DNA of 64,000 nucleotides from the NCBI RefSeq assembly GCF_011090165.1, contig NZ_JAADJT010000007.1, positions 186,001 to 250,000 on the forward strand, read 5' to 3'. The notes under the pieces were generated by a model, which did no database searches, was not told the DNA's origin, and saw only the letters and a program-made list of their open reading frames with translations. Shown here one piece after another: positions 54,771 through 62,631 of the stretch. The position numbers and the translations under genes were made by a program. Position 1 is the first letter of the stretch. Every line of letters begins with the position of its first letter. The stretch is from Duganella aceris. GTDB lineage: Bacteria > Pseudomonadota > Gammaproteobacteria > Burkholderiales > Burkholderiaceae_D.

Positions 54771-57017
54771 TTACAGGTCGGCGATCTTCAGATAGGCCTT
54801 GAGCGTCGCCACCACCAGCGCGTGATCGTCCGACCCCGGCAAGCCGGTGACGGTGATGGTGCCGATGCGTCCCTTGCCTTTGACTACCAGCGGGAACGAG
54901 CCGCCCTGCGCGGCGAAGTCGCGCGCGTCCAGTCCCGGCAGCGCGTCGATGTCGCCGCCAGCGTTCTTCACCTCATTGTGGATGTAGAACGAGCTGTGGC
55001 CGGTGCGGTTGACCAGGTTGCTCTTGCGGCGGATCCAGTTGTCGTGGTCGGCCGTCATGCCCTGCATGCCGTGGTAGAACTGCACCAGGCCGTCGCGCGT
55101 AACGTTGACCGCGACCTTCTGGCCGGCGGCGCGCGCCAGTTCGACCGCCTTCAGGCCCAGCGCCAGCGCGGTCTCGTTGTCGAAGCTGTCGAATTGCAGC
55201 AGCTGCTCCTGGCGCAGCAGCACGGCGAGGTCGACTTTCTGTTTGCTCAGCTCGTCCAGCGCGCCCGAGACGTAGACCAGCGGCGCGTTCCAGTTGATCG
55301 CCACTTCGTTGCTGGCGTAGCTGCACACGTTATCGAGATAGGAGGTGGCGGGCAGCTTGGCCGGGTAGGGCGGGCAGTCGGCCTGGTCTTGCTGGCCGGC
55401 CTGCGGGCCGCCGACCAGGAAGCCGGGCACGGGGGCGTCAATCTTGTCGGCTTGCGATGGGCGGTGGTGCGGGTGCAGCGGGGGCCTTGCGCCGAAGCCG
55501 GTGACGAACGAGTACGTGGTGGCGTTGCGGCCCAAGACGTAGTCGAGGCCGGACTGCGCCGCGTCCAGGTACTCGACCTTGCCGTTCAGGCGGTAGCCTT
55601 GCAGCAGCATCATCGATTGATTCAGCACCACGGCGTTGCTGCCCCACACGAAGTCCTTGTCTTTCATCGCGACGCGGTAGGGCGAGCTTTTCCACGTCGA
55701 CGCCAGCGCGGCCGCCAGGCCGTCGATGCGGCTGGCGATCAGCTTGCGGTCGGCCAGCGGCGTCAGGCGCGCGCGGTGATGCGCCAGCGACATCCAGGCC
55801 AGGCCGTTGACGTCGCCCCAGTTCGGAACCGTGGCCGGTGTTTGCTCGGCCTTCATGGCGCGGTAGTAGTCGTCGTTGCGGGTGCTGATATACAGCTCGG
55901 CGGCGGCCCAGGCGAATTCGTCGTCGAGGTGCTGGTCGCCGTATTCGCCGGTGCGCACGTCGGGCGGATTGCGGAAGGTGGCCGTCGGGTGGGCGGCGGC
56001 CCATGTCCAGGCCGCTTCGGCCGCCGCCAGCATGCGCGCCGACAGGCCGGGGCGTTGCTGCTCGTAGGCCTTGAACACGCGGCTGGCGGCGGCCATGGTG
56101 GCGGCGAAGTCGAGCGCGGCGGCGGTGCTTTTCTGCACCACGTAACGCGGCGCTTTCATCGCCTGGTCCGGCATTACCATGGCGTCGAAGGTTTTGTTGG
56201 TCAGCTTGTGGTAGACGCCGCCGTCGTGCGGGTCTTGCATGGTCAGCATCCAGTCGAGGTTCCACAGCGCTTCGTTGAGGATGTCGGGCAGGCCGTTGCC
56301 GGATTCGGGGAGGTTGAGGTTTTGCTTGGCATAGTAGGCGGGGAAGTGCTCGAACGCGGCCAGCAGCGTGTAGGTCGAGATGCCGGAGTTGACCACGTAT
56401 TCGTTGTAGTCGCCGGCGTCGTACCAGCCTTTGGCGCTGGTGATGGTGCTGCCTTCCGGGCGGTCCTTCGACGCGGCCGAGGCGTGCACCAGCACCTTGT
56501 CGTCCATGTGTCCGGCGGGGCGGGCGTAGACCCCGGCGTAGCGGGTTTCCAGCGCGATGCCGGCGCGGTTCATGTAGTAGGCCTTGAGCGCGGCGGCGTT
56601 CAGCTTGCGGTAGGTGTCGGCGCCGATGACGAAGCGGTCGGATGGCGCCGCGCCGTCCACCTTGATGCGGTATTCGCCGGGCGCGGTCAGCGTCGAGAAG
56701 TCGGCCAGCTTGACCGTTTCCGCCGAGGCCTTCCACGCGGCGGCGGCGCCGAGTTCGCCGCGATATACGCTCTGGCCGTTGTCGGCGCGCAGCACTTCGA
56801 AGCTGGTGGCGGTGCTGTCGGTCACCACGGCCAGCTTGTCAGCCTGCGGCGCGAAGCCGAGCTGGTTGACGTGGATCGCCGTCGCCGCCGTCGCCTGGAC
56901 GCCGATCAGCAGGCCGAGCAAGGGAACGATGCGCTTGATAGCGCTAACACGAGGCTGGGATGCGGTCGCCGTGGCGGCGTCGATGCCGGCGTTCTCCCGC
57001 AGTGCAGAATTCTTCAC
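54771..57017 (-). CDS. GH9 glycosidase fused to a UPF0303/HbpS-like domain
   Basis: A 748-residue secreted protein. After a basic leader and a hydrophobic signal segment (about 30-46), a CelD-N Ig-like domain (about 47-135) precedes a GH9 catalytic domain (about 140-592). Catalytic signs are present: the DAGD pair at about residues 197-200, the HPHHRPS signature near 517 and the SNEVAINWNAPLVY Glu near 569. From residue 595 (VDLAVLLRQEQLLQFDSF) to the end lies a second domain of the UPF0303/HbpS haem-degrading-like family, with SNLVNRTGHSSF and GGSFPLVVKGKG. The GTG start at 57017 has GGAG five bases upstream. The frame runs unbroken across the join. A LacI-type site lies just upstream. Confidence 0.87.
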   Translation of the reverse strand: MKNSALRENAGIDAATATASQPRVSAIKRIVPLLGLLIGVQATAATAIHVNQLGFAPQADKLAVVTDSTATSFEVLRADNGQSVYRGELGAAAAWKASAETVKLADFSTLTAPGEYRIKVDGAAPSDRFVIGADTYRKLNAAALKAYYMNRAGIALETRYAGVYARPAGHMDDKVLVHASAASKDRPEGSTITSAKGWYDAGDYNEYVVNSGISTYTLLAAFEHFPAYYAKQNLNLPESGNGLPDILNEALWNLDWMLTMQDPHDGGVYHKLTNKTFDAMVMPDQAMKAPRYVVQKSTAAALDFAATMAAASRVFKAYEQQRPGLSARMLAAAEAAWTWAAAHPTATFRNPPDVRTGEYGDQHLDDEFAWAAAELYISTRNDDYYRAMKAEQTPATVPNWGDVNGLAWMSLAHHRARLTPLADRKLIASRIDGLAAALASTWKSSPYRVAMKDKDFVWGSNAVVLNQSMMLLQGYRLNGKVEYLDAAQSGLDYVLGRNATTYSFVTGFGARPPLHPHHRPSQADKIDAPVPGFLVGGPQAGQQDQADCPPYPAKLPATSYLDNVCSYASNEVAINWNAPLVYVSGALDELSKQKVDLAVLLRQEQLLQFDSFDNETALALGLKAVELARAAGQKVAVNVTRDGLVQFYHGMQGMTADHDNWIRRKSNLVNRTGHSSFYIHNEVKNAGGDIDALPGLDARDFAAQGGSFPLVVKGKGRIGTITVTGLPGSDDHALVVATLKAYLKIADL

Positions 57018-57035
57018 ATGGTCTCCGTTTTTATA

Positions 57036-57051
57036 ATGAAAGCGTTTTCAT
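57036..57051. promoter_or_regulatory. LacI-type operator upstream of the GH9 gene
   Basis: ATGAAAGCGTTTTCAT is a 16-bp palindrome with one mismatched pair and a central CG, the form bound by LacI-family repressors such as CelR or CcpA. It is 19 bases upstream of the GH9 start and 63 bases upstream of the divergent fic start. The regulator is not in this window in any obvious place. Confidence 0.45.
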
Positions 57052-57113
57052 GATACAGGATCCGGCATGCGGCCCGACGCTAGCCGGGTGTAATATCGGC
57101 ACAAGGAGGCGAC

Positions 57114-57851
57114 ATGACCTTGCACGAAATCGATGCGCTCAAGCAGCGGCTGGATGGCTTGCGCCCACTGCCGCCCGAGGCCGTGCGCAACCTGCGCGAA
57201 GAGCTGGTGCTGAACTGGACCTATCATTCCAATGCGATCGAGGGCAACACGCTGACGCTGCTTGAAACCAAGGTAGTGCTGGAGGGGATCACGGTCGGCG
57301 GCAAGCTGTTGCGCGAGCATGTGGAGGCGGTCAACCACCGCGATGCCATCCACTACATGGAAGACGTGGTGCACAAGGAGGAGCCGCTCAGCGAATGGCA
57401 GATCCGCAGCCTGCACCGCCTGGTGCTCAAACATATCGACGACGCCAATGCCGGCGTCTACCGCAAGACTAATGTCATCATCGCCGGCGCGCGGCATGTG
57501 CCGCCGGATACGCTGCATGTGCCTGAACGGATGGCCGCGTTGATGCGCTGGTACGGCGAGGGCTCCGCGCCGTTGCATCCGATCATGCGGGCGGTGCGGC
57601 TGCACGTGGATTTCGTCGGGATCCATCCTTTCGTCGACGGCAACGGGCGCACCGCGCGGCTGCTGTTGAACCTGGAACTCATCAAGGCCGGCTACCCGGC
57701 CGTCGTGCTGCCCGTGCAGCGCCGCTTGGCGTATTACGAGGCGCTCGATGCCGCCCATGTGGAGGGCGACATCGCCCCTTTCCTTGACCTCGTCGCCGAA
57801 TGCCTGCGTGAGGCGTTTGCGCGCTACTGGTACGTGCTGGGCCTCGCCTGA
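57114..57851 (+). CDS. Fic family protein
   Basis: A 245-residue Fic protein with an intact catalytic motif HPFVDGNGRTAR at about residues 163-174 (catalytic His, P-loop-like Gly-Asn-Gly-Arg). An N-terminal SNAIEGN at about residues 39-45 fits the inhibitory helix (S/T-x-x-x-E-G/N), which marks an autoinhibited class II-like enzyme. Fic proteins transfer AMP (sometimes other nucleotides or phosphates) to target proteins. No separate antitoxin gene is adjacent. AAGGAGGCGAC upstream gives a good start at 57114. Confidence 0.9.
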   Translation: MTLHEIDALKQRLDGLRPLPPEAVRNLREELVLNWTYHSNAIEGNTLTLLETKVVLEGITVGGKLLREHVEAVNHRDAIHYMEDVVHKEEPLSEWQIRSLHRLVLKHIDDANAGVYRKTNVIIAGARHVPPDTLHVPERMAALMRWYGEGSAPLHPIMRAVRLHVDFVGIHPFVDGNGRTARLLLNLELIKAGYPAVVLPVQRRLAYYEALDAAHVEGDIAPFLDLVAECLREAFARYWYVLGLA

Positions 57852-57988
57852 CATCTCCTTTTTGTGGCCGGATTCCAACGCCTTTGAAAATTGGCAGGTT
57901 TCTTGCTTTGCAAAAAGAATAAGATGTCGAATAAATAAAATTGCATCATTTTAGGGCGGCGACCCTCACTGACCGGAGAAGATCAGGC

Positions 57989-60328
57989 ATGAACAACACT
58001 CGAAAAATAATGTGCACTTCCGTCGCCGCCGCATTGGCGGTGTTGGCGACGCCGGCTGGCGCGCAGCAGTTCAAGCCCTCCGACGAACTGGAGGTGGTCA
58101 CCGTGACGGCGCAAAAGCGCAAGGAAGATCCGGCCAAGGTGGCGATGAGCATCAGCGCCGTCACCGGCGCCCAGCTCCAGGCCGAGCACATCCGCGACAT
58201 CACCGACCTGACGCGGGTGGTGCCCAATATCTCCTTCACCGCCGCCAGCGGCAACGGCGGCGCAGGTCCCGGCACGTCGAACATCGAGATTCGCGGCATC
58301 AGCTCCACCGCCGGCGCGGCCACGGTCGGCGTGTACCTGGGCGATACGCCGGTCACGGTCGGCAACGTCTACACGATGGGCAACATCGAGCCCAAGTTCT
58401 TCGACATCGACCGGGTCGAAGTGCTGCGCGGCCCGCAGGCGACGCTGTACGGCGCCAGCTCGATGGGCGGCACCATCAAGTTCGTGCCGAACGAGCCGGA
58501 TCTGAAGGAGCGCGAGTTCACCACCTACACCGAGGCCTCCAACACCAAGGGCGGCAGCGCCAACTACGCCGCCAACGTGGTCGCCAACCTGCCGCTGATC
58601 CCCGACGAACTGGCGCTGCGCATCGGCGTGCAGGCGCAGCACACCGGCGGCTATATCGATCAGGTCGACGGCAACGGCGCGGTGCTGGCCAATAACATCA
58701 ACAAGATCAACGACCAGGAACTGCGCGCCGCGCTGAAATGGAAGCCGACGCGCGGGCTGACCATCACCCCGTCGGTCTACTACCAGCGCATCGACGCCAA
58801 GGACATCGCCGCCTTCAACCTGGAGCTGCCGAACTACCAGGCGCAGAAGCAGATCCGCGAACCTTCGACGGACACGCTGCTGTCGCCGAGCGTCACCATC
58901 AACTGGGACCTGGGCGGCGCCGACCTGACCTCGGCCACCAGCTACTTCGAGCGCAAGTTCGACCGCACGCAGAACGGCTCGGCCTACAACAGCTATTCGC
59001 TGTCGACCTTCCTGACCTCGACCGAGGACGGCGGCAAGGCGCCGCCGGAACTGATCGAAGCGATCGCCGGCCTGCCGTCGGCGGTCTACCTGAACAACCA
59101 GGTACGCCAGGTGTCGCAGGAATTCCGCCTCGCCTCGCGCCCGTACGACGCGGCGGTGTCGCCGTGGACCTGGCTGGCCGGCACCTACTTCTCGCGCCAG
59201 CACACCAATGTGGTCGAGAACGATCCGATCTTCGGCGTCACCGCCTTGTTCAATCAATTCGGCTTCGACATCGCCGATCCCGAGCTGCTGCCGGACGCGC
59301 GGCCCGGCCAGTTCCCGAACGATAACTCGTTCGCCGGTGCCTTCCACTACCGCGAGAAACAGGCGTCGGTGTTCGGCGAGGTCAATTACTACTTCTCGCC
59401 GGCGCTGCACGCCACGGTCGGCGCGCGCTACCTCAAGGCCGACACCACGCTGGAGCAACGCAACGGCAACTACCTGGCCGGCGCCGGCAACAACAGCAAC
59501 GCCGCCACCTCGTCGCACGCGTTCACGCCGAAGTACGCGCTGACGTGGGAGGTCAGCCCGACCAACACCGTCTACACCAGCATCGCCAAAGGCTTCCGCC
59601 TGGGCGGCAACAACATCTTCGTACCGCCAACCACCTGCGGCCCGGATCTGGAAGCGCAGGGACTCGAAGCCGGCCCGCCCGACTACCAGCCGGACAGCCT
59701 GTGGAGCTATGAGGTGGGCAGCAAATCGCGCTTCCTCAACAACCGGCTGTCGATCAACGCCGACGTGTTCTACGTGAAGTGGAAGAACATCCAGCAGGGC
59801 GTGTATCTGCCGACCTGCGCCTACACCTACAACGCCAACGCCGGCGACGCCACCAGCAAGGGCTTCGAGTTCGACATCAAGGCCAAGCCGATACCGGGGC
59901 TGACGCTGAGCGCGTCGGGCGGCTACGTCAAGGCCGAGCTGTCCAACGACGTCGGCATCGAGAACGGCGTGGTCGGCGCGGTGGCCGGGGCGCGGATCCA
60001 GGGCGTGCCGAAATATAACGCCGCCATCAACGCGGTCTACAACTTCGCCGCCTTCGGCGACAAGAGCGCCTTCGTCATGGCCGGCATGCAGTGGGTGGGA
60101 TCGAGCAAGGGCTCGCTGGATCCGGAGCAGACCGACCATGACCGACCCGGCTATCACACCACCGACTTCAGCGCCGGCATGTCGTTCGACCGCTACAACG
60201 TCAGCGTGTTCATGAAGAACGCCTTCGACACCGACACGGTGATCCAGCATCCGCAGGTGGCGTCGATCGTGCAGGGTTACCGACTGGCGCCGCGCAGCAT
60301 CGGCCTGACTCTGGCGACCAGGTTTTAG
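57989..60328 (+). CDS. TonB-dependent receptor (second)
   Basis: A 779-residue receptor. Signal peptide NTRKIMCTSVAAALAVLATPAGA (residues 3-25, ending AGAQQ), TonB-box-like EVVTVTAQKR, plug domain (about 50-165, EVLRGPQATLYGASSMGGTIKF) and a beta barrel ending SIGLTLATRF with a terminal Phe. The ATG at 57989 is used: it sits in front of the signal peptide with an AGG site upstream, whereas the frame's earlier TTG has none. The ligand is unknown; the adjacent 2-oxoglutarate-oxygenase-like gene suggests a role with natural-product or sugar-acid metabolism. The upstream region holds TTGCAA and ATAAAT promoter-like boxes near 57905-57935. Confidence 0.9.
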   Translation: MNNTRKIMCTSVAAALAVLATPAGAQQFKPSDELEVVTVTAQKRKEDPAKVAMSISAVTGAQLQAEHIRDITDLTRVVPNISFTAASGNGGAGPGTSNIEIRGISSTAGAATVGVYLGDTPVTVGNVYTMGNIEPKFFDIDRVEVLRGPQATLYGASSMGGTIKFVPNEPDLKEREFTTYTEASNTKGGSANYAANVVANLPLIPDELALRIGVQAQHTGGYIDQVDGNGAVLANNINKINDQELRAALKWKPTRGLTITPSVYYQRIDAKDIAAFNLELPNYQAQKQIREPSTDTLLSPSVTINWDLGGADLTSATSYFERKFDRTQNGSAYNSYSLSTFLTSTEDGGKAPPELIEAIAGLPSAVYLNNQVRQVSQEFRLASRPYDAAVSPWTWLAGTYFSRQHTNVVENDPIFGVTALFNQFGFDIADPELLPDARPGQFPNDNSFAGAFHYREKQASVFGEVNYYFSPALHATVGARYLKADTTLEQRNGNYLAGAGNNSNAATSSHAFTPKYALTWEVSPTNTVYTSIAKGFRLGGNNIFVPPTTCGPDLEAQGLEAGPPDYQPDSLWSYEVGSKSRFLNNRLSINADVFYVKWKNIQQGVYLPTCAYTYNANAGDATSKGFEFDIKAKPIPGLTLSASGGYVKAELSNDVGIENGVVGAVAGARIQGVPKYNAAINAVYNFAAFGDKSAFVMAGMQWVGSSKGSLDPEQTDHDRPGYHTTDFSAGMSFDRYNVSVFMKNAFDTDTVIQHPQVASIVQGYRLAPRSIGLTLATRF

Positions 60329-60336
60329 GCGATAAT

Positions 60337-60365
60337 GCTGCCTTTGGATATCCTTCAAAGGCAGC
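60337..60365 (+). other. Hairpin covering the arsC-like gene's ribosome site
   Basis: GCTGCCTTTG (60337-60346) pairs with CAAAGGCAGC (60356-60365) around a 9-base loop. The AAAGG that would serve as the ribosome site for the ATG at 60369 lies inside the right arm. It has no trailing T-run, so control of initiation is more likely than termination. Confidence 0.45.
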
Positions 60366-60368
60366 GTC

Positions 60369-60716
60369 ATGACCATCACGATTTATCACAACAACGCCTG
60401 CGGCACGTCGCGCAAAACGCTGGAGGCGATCCGCGCCAGCGGCGTCGAGCCGGAGATCGTCGACTACGTCAAGAACCCGCCGACGCGGGCGGTGTTGGCA
60501 TCGATGATCGCCAAGGCCGGCCTGAGCACGCGCGCCGCGATGCGCGACAAGGGCGACCTGTATGTGGAGCTGGGGCTGGCCGACGTCTCGCTGACGGACG
60601 ACGCGCTGCTGGACGCGATGATGGCGCATCCGATCCTGATCAATCGCCCGTTCGTGGTGACGCCGAAGGGCGTGCGCCTGTGCCGCCCGTCCGAACTGGT
60701 CCAGGAACTGCTCTGA
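60369..60716 (+). CDS. arsC: Arsenate reductase (ArsC, glutaredoxin-like)
   Basis: A 115-residue ArsC/Spx-type protein. It starts MTITIYHNNACGTSRKTLE with catalytic Cys12 in NNACGTSR, keeps Arg in PTRAVLA and ends LCRPSEL. Glutathione/glutaredoxin-coupled ArsC enzymes reduce arsenate to arsenite. No arsB, acr3 or arsR is next to it, so it may be a relative acting on another oxyanion or thiol adduct. Its stop overlaps the next gene by one base (TGATG). Confidence 0.88.
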   Translation: MTITIYHNNACGTSRKTLEAIRASGVEPEIVDYVKNPPTRAVLASMIAKAGLSTRAAMRDKGDLYVELGLADVSLTDDALLDAMMAHPILINRPFVVTPKGVRLCRPSELVQELL

Positions 60717-61411
60717 TGTTCAATCCGGACGCGTTGATACGGCGCGCCGACATCGGCGACGGCCGCTATTGCATCGTGGTCGATGATCTGTTGCTGGAGC
60801 CGCGCAAGATGGCGGCGGAAGCGGTGGCGCGGCGGGCGCTGTTCGCGGCGGCGCCGGTCAACTGCTATCCGGGCATGGAGCAGGCAATGCCGGCGGAGTT
60901 CAATACCCAGCTGGCAGCGTTCTTCACGCGGCATCTGCTGCCGGCGTTCGGCGCGACGCAGACGTTGGGCATGGCGACGCGGATGTCGATGGTCACCTTG
61001 AAGCCGGAGCAGCTGATGCCGCAGCAGCGCATCTGCCACCGCGACGCGCGCGAATGCCCGCCGGGCGAGGGCGCGGCGGCGTCGGTGCTGTATCTGTTCG
61101 AGGATGCGCGGATGGGAGGCACCAGTTTCTACCGGCCGTTGCGGCATCCGGAGGAGATCGACTTCCTGCTGCACCAGGCGCGCTTGATGGACAACGATGC
61201 GTTCAGCAAAGTGATCGGCGCCGCGCCGGCGTACTACAACGGCGACGGGCGCTACTTCGAAAAAATCTGCACCGTGCCGGCGGCGTGGAACCGCGCGATC
61301 TTCTACGACGCCACCACCTTCCACAGCGGCCAGATCGACGCCCCCGAACTGCTCGACACCGACCCGGCGCGCGGCCGGCTGACGATGAACGCCTTCATTC
61401 GCTACAGATAA
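60716..61411 (+). CDS. DUF6445-type Fe(II)/2-oxoglutarate-dependent oxygenase-like protein
   Basis: A 231-residue protein with the layout of a double-stranded-beta-helix oxygenase: CHRDARECPPGE gives an H-x-D pair, a distal His lies in ATTFHSGQID and an Arg in GRLTMNAFIRYR could bind 2-oxoglutarate. This matches the family often labelled DUF6445, commonly found near TonB receptors and halogenase/oxygenase genes (from memory). The start codon overlaps the ArsC stop, so translation is coupled. Its TAA ends at the base before palindrome copy 3. Confidence 0.72.
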   Translation: MFNPDALIRRADIGDGRYCIVVDDLLLEPRKMAAEAVARRALFAAAPVNCYPGMEQAMPAEFNTQLAAFFTRHLLPAFGATQTLGMATRMSMVTLKPEQLMPQQRICHRDARECPPGEGAAASVLYLFEDARMGGTSFYRPLRHPEEIDFLLHQARLMDNDAFSKVIGAAPAYYNGDGRYFEKICTVPAAWNRAIFYDATTFHSGQIDAPELLDTDPARGRLTMNAFIRYR

Positions 61412-61501
61412 TCCGGGGTCAGAGCTAAAAACTGGACACGGTCTCTACCGTAGCGTCCTCTACGGTAGAGGTCGTGTCCAGTTTTTAGCTCTGACCCCGG
61501 A
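61412..61501. repeat. 90-bp imperfect palindrome, copy 3 of 4
   Basis: The outer arms (TCCGGGGTCAGAGCTAAAAA and complement) are perfect; the inner arms carry two G-T/T-G pairs, one C-T pair and an unpaired centre. It fills the 92-base gap between the convergent stops of the oxygenase and LLM genes, with TTT after the right end. Confidence 0.88.
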
Positions 61502-61503
61502 GT

Positions 61504-62430
61504 TTAGCCATGGAAGACCGGCAGCACGTGCTCGGCGATTTCCTCCATCGCTTCGGCCACCGGCCGCTGGTTGCGGCGGAAGTGCAGGCCTATGTGGTGC
61601 ACGCCGGCCGCTTTCATCGCATGCAGCTCGGCGATCAGTCCGTGGCGGCCGACCGTGGCGCCGAAGCGGTGGCGGCGCAGCGGGGCGTCCGGGTCTTCGG
61701 CCAGGTCCAGATGGATGAAGCTGATGTAGGGCTTGCCGGCGCCTGCCACCTCGCGCCACAGCGCCGAGCGCTGTGCATGGTCTTCCGGCGTGCCGGGATA
61801 GGCCAGCCAGCCGTCCATGTGTTGCCCCACCCATTGCGGCGACTGCTGCGCCAGACCCGCCACCAGCAGCGGTATCGGCTGCGCCGGTCGCGGCTGCAGC
61901 TGGATGCCGTCCGGCCACGCGGGATCGCGCCCCGCGCGCAGCATGGCGATCTGGTCGCGGAAGGCGGCGCCGCGTGTGTCGAAGTCGCGGCCGAAGATCG
62001 GGTATTCGCGCGGCCGGTCGCCGCTGGCGGTGCCCAGCAGCAGGCGGCCGTTGCTCAGGCGGTCGACGGTGGCGGCAGATTTCATCGTCAGCACCGGTTC
62101 CCGCAGCGGCAGCACCACGGCGGCGGTGCCGAGCAGGATGTGTTGCGTCGCGCCGGCCAGGTAGCCCAGATAGCTGAACACTTCGAACACCTGCGCGGCG
62201 TCGCCGAACGATGGGTCGTACAGCGGCACGTCGCGCATCCACAGCGCGCGGAAGCCGAGGCGGTCAGCCAGGGTCGCGAGTCGGGCGTGGTGTTGCAGGT
62301 CCGGCTCGCCGGGCAGACGGCCCGCTTCGCGGCGGGCGCGTTCGCCGGACGGCGACCAGTCGTTATCCAGCGGCAGCTCCAGGCCGATCGAGAAACCGCC
62401 GCGCTTTAGTTGTTCCAATGCTGATTGCAT
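61504..62430 (-). CDS. LLM-class flavin oxidoreductase
   Basis: A 308-residue luciferase-like monooxygenase fold protein: FSIGLELPLDNDW start, LGFRALWMRDVPL, LGTASGDRPREYP, and WVGQHMDGWLAYPG. Family members use FMNH2 or F420 to oxidise aliphatic or aromatic substrates. The ATG at 62430 has AAGGA upstream, so the start is preferred over the ATG at 62448. Bounded by palindrome copies on both sides (61412 and 62534), so it is a free-standing gene. Confidence 0.87.
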   Translation of the reverse strand: MQSALEQLKRGGFSIGLELPLDNDWSPSGERARREAGRLPGEPDLQHHARLATLADRLGFRALWMRDVPLYDPSFGDAAQVFEVFSYLGYLAGATQHILLGTAAVVLPLREPVLTMKSAATVDRLSNGRLLLGTASGDRPREYPIFGRDFDTRGAAFRDQIAMLRAGRDPAWPDGIQLQPRPAQPIPLLVAGLAQQSPQWVGQHMDGWLAYPGTPEDHAQRSALWREVAGAGKPYISFIHLDLAEDPDAPLRRHRFGATVGRHGLIAELHAMKAAGVHHIGLHFRRNQRPVAEAMEEIAEHVLPVFHG

Positions 62431-62533
62431 GATTCTTCCTTGATCCATCGAAGACCGCAGTCTAGGCGGTGTCGCGGCAAAGAAAAATCCGTGCCATCAC
62501 AAATCAATCTTGATGTGGGCGCAGCAATGCAAA

Positions 62534-62623
62534 TCCGGGGTCAGAGCTAAAAACTGGACACGAGCTCTACCGTAGCGTTCGCTACGGTAGAGCTCGTGTC
62601 CAGTTTTTAGCTCTGACCCCGGA
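62534..62623. repeat. 90-bp near-perfect palindrome, copy 4 of 4
   Basis: Two 45-base arms pair with only the central T-T mismatch (62578-62579). The inner arm is GAGCTCTACCG. It lies between the LLM start and the ispB 3' end; four T follow the right arm. For ispB, read on the minus strand, the hairpin comes 8 bases after the stop codon. Confidence 0.9.
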
Positions 62624-62631
62624 GTTTTGGG

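Noticed and set aside
57983..60379. Long minus-strand frame antisense to the second TonB receptor
   Set aside because: Antisense shadow; the receptor on the plus strand has signal peptide, plug and barrel features.
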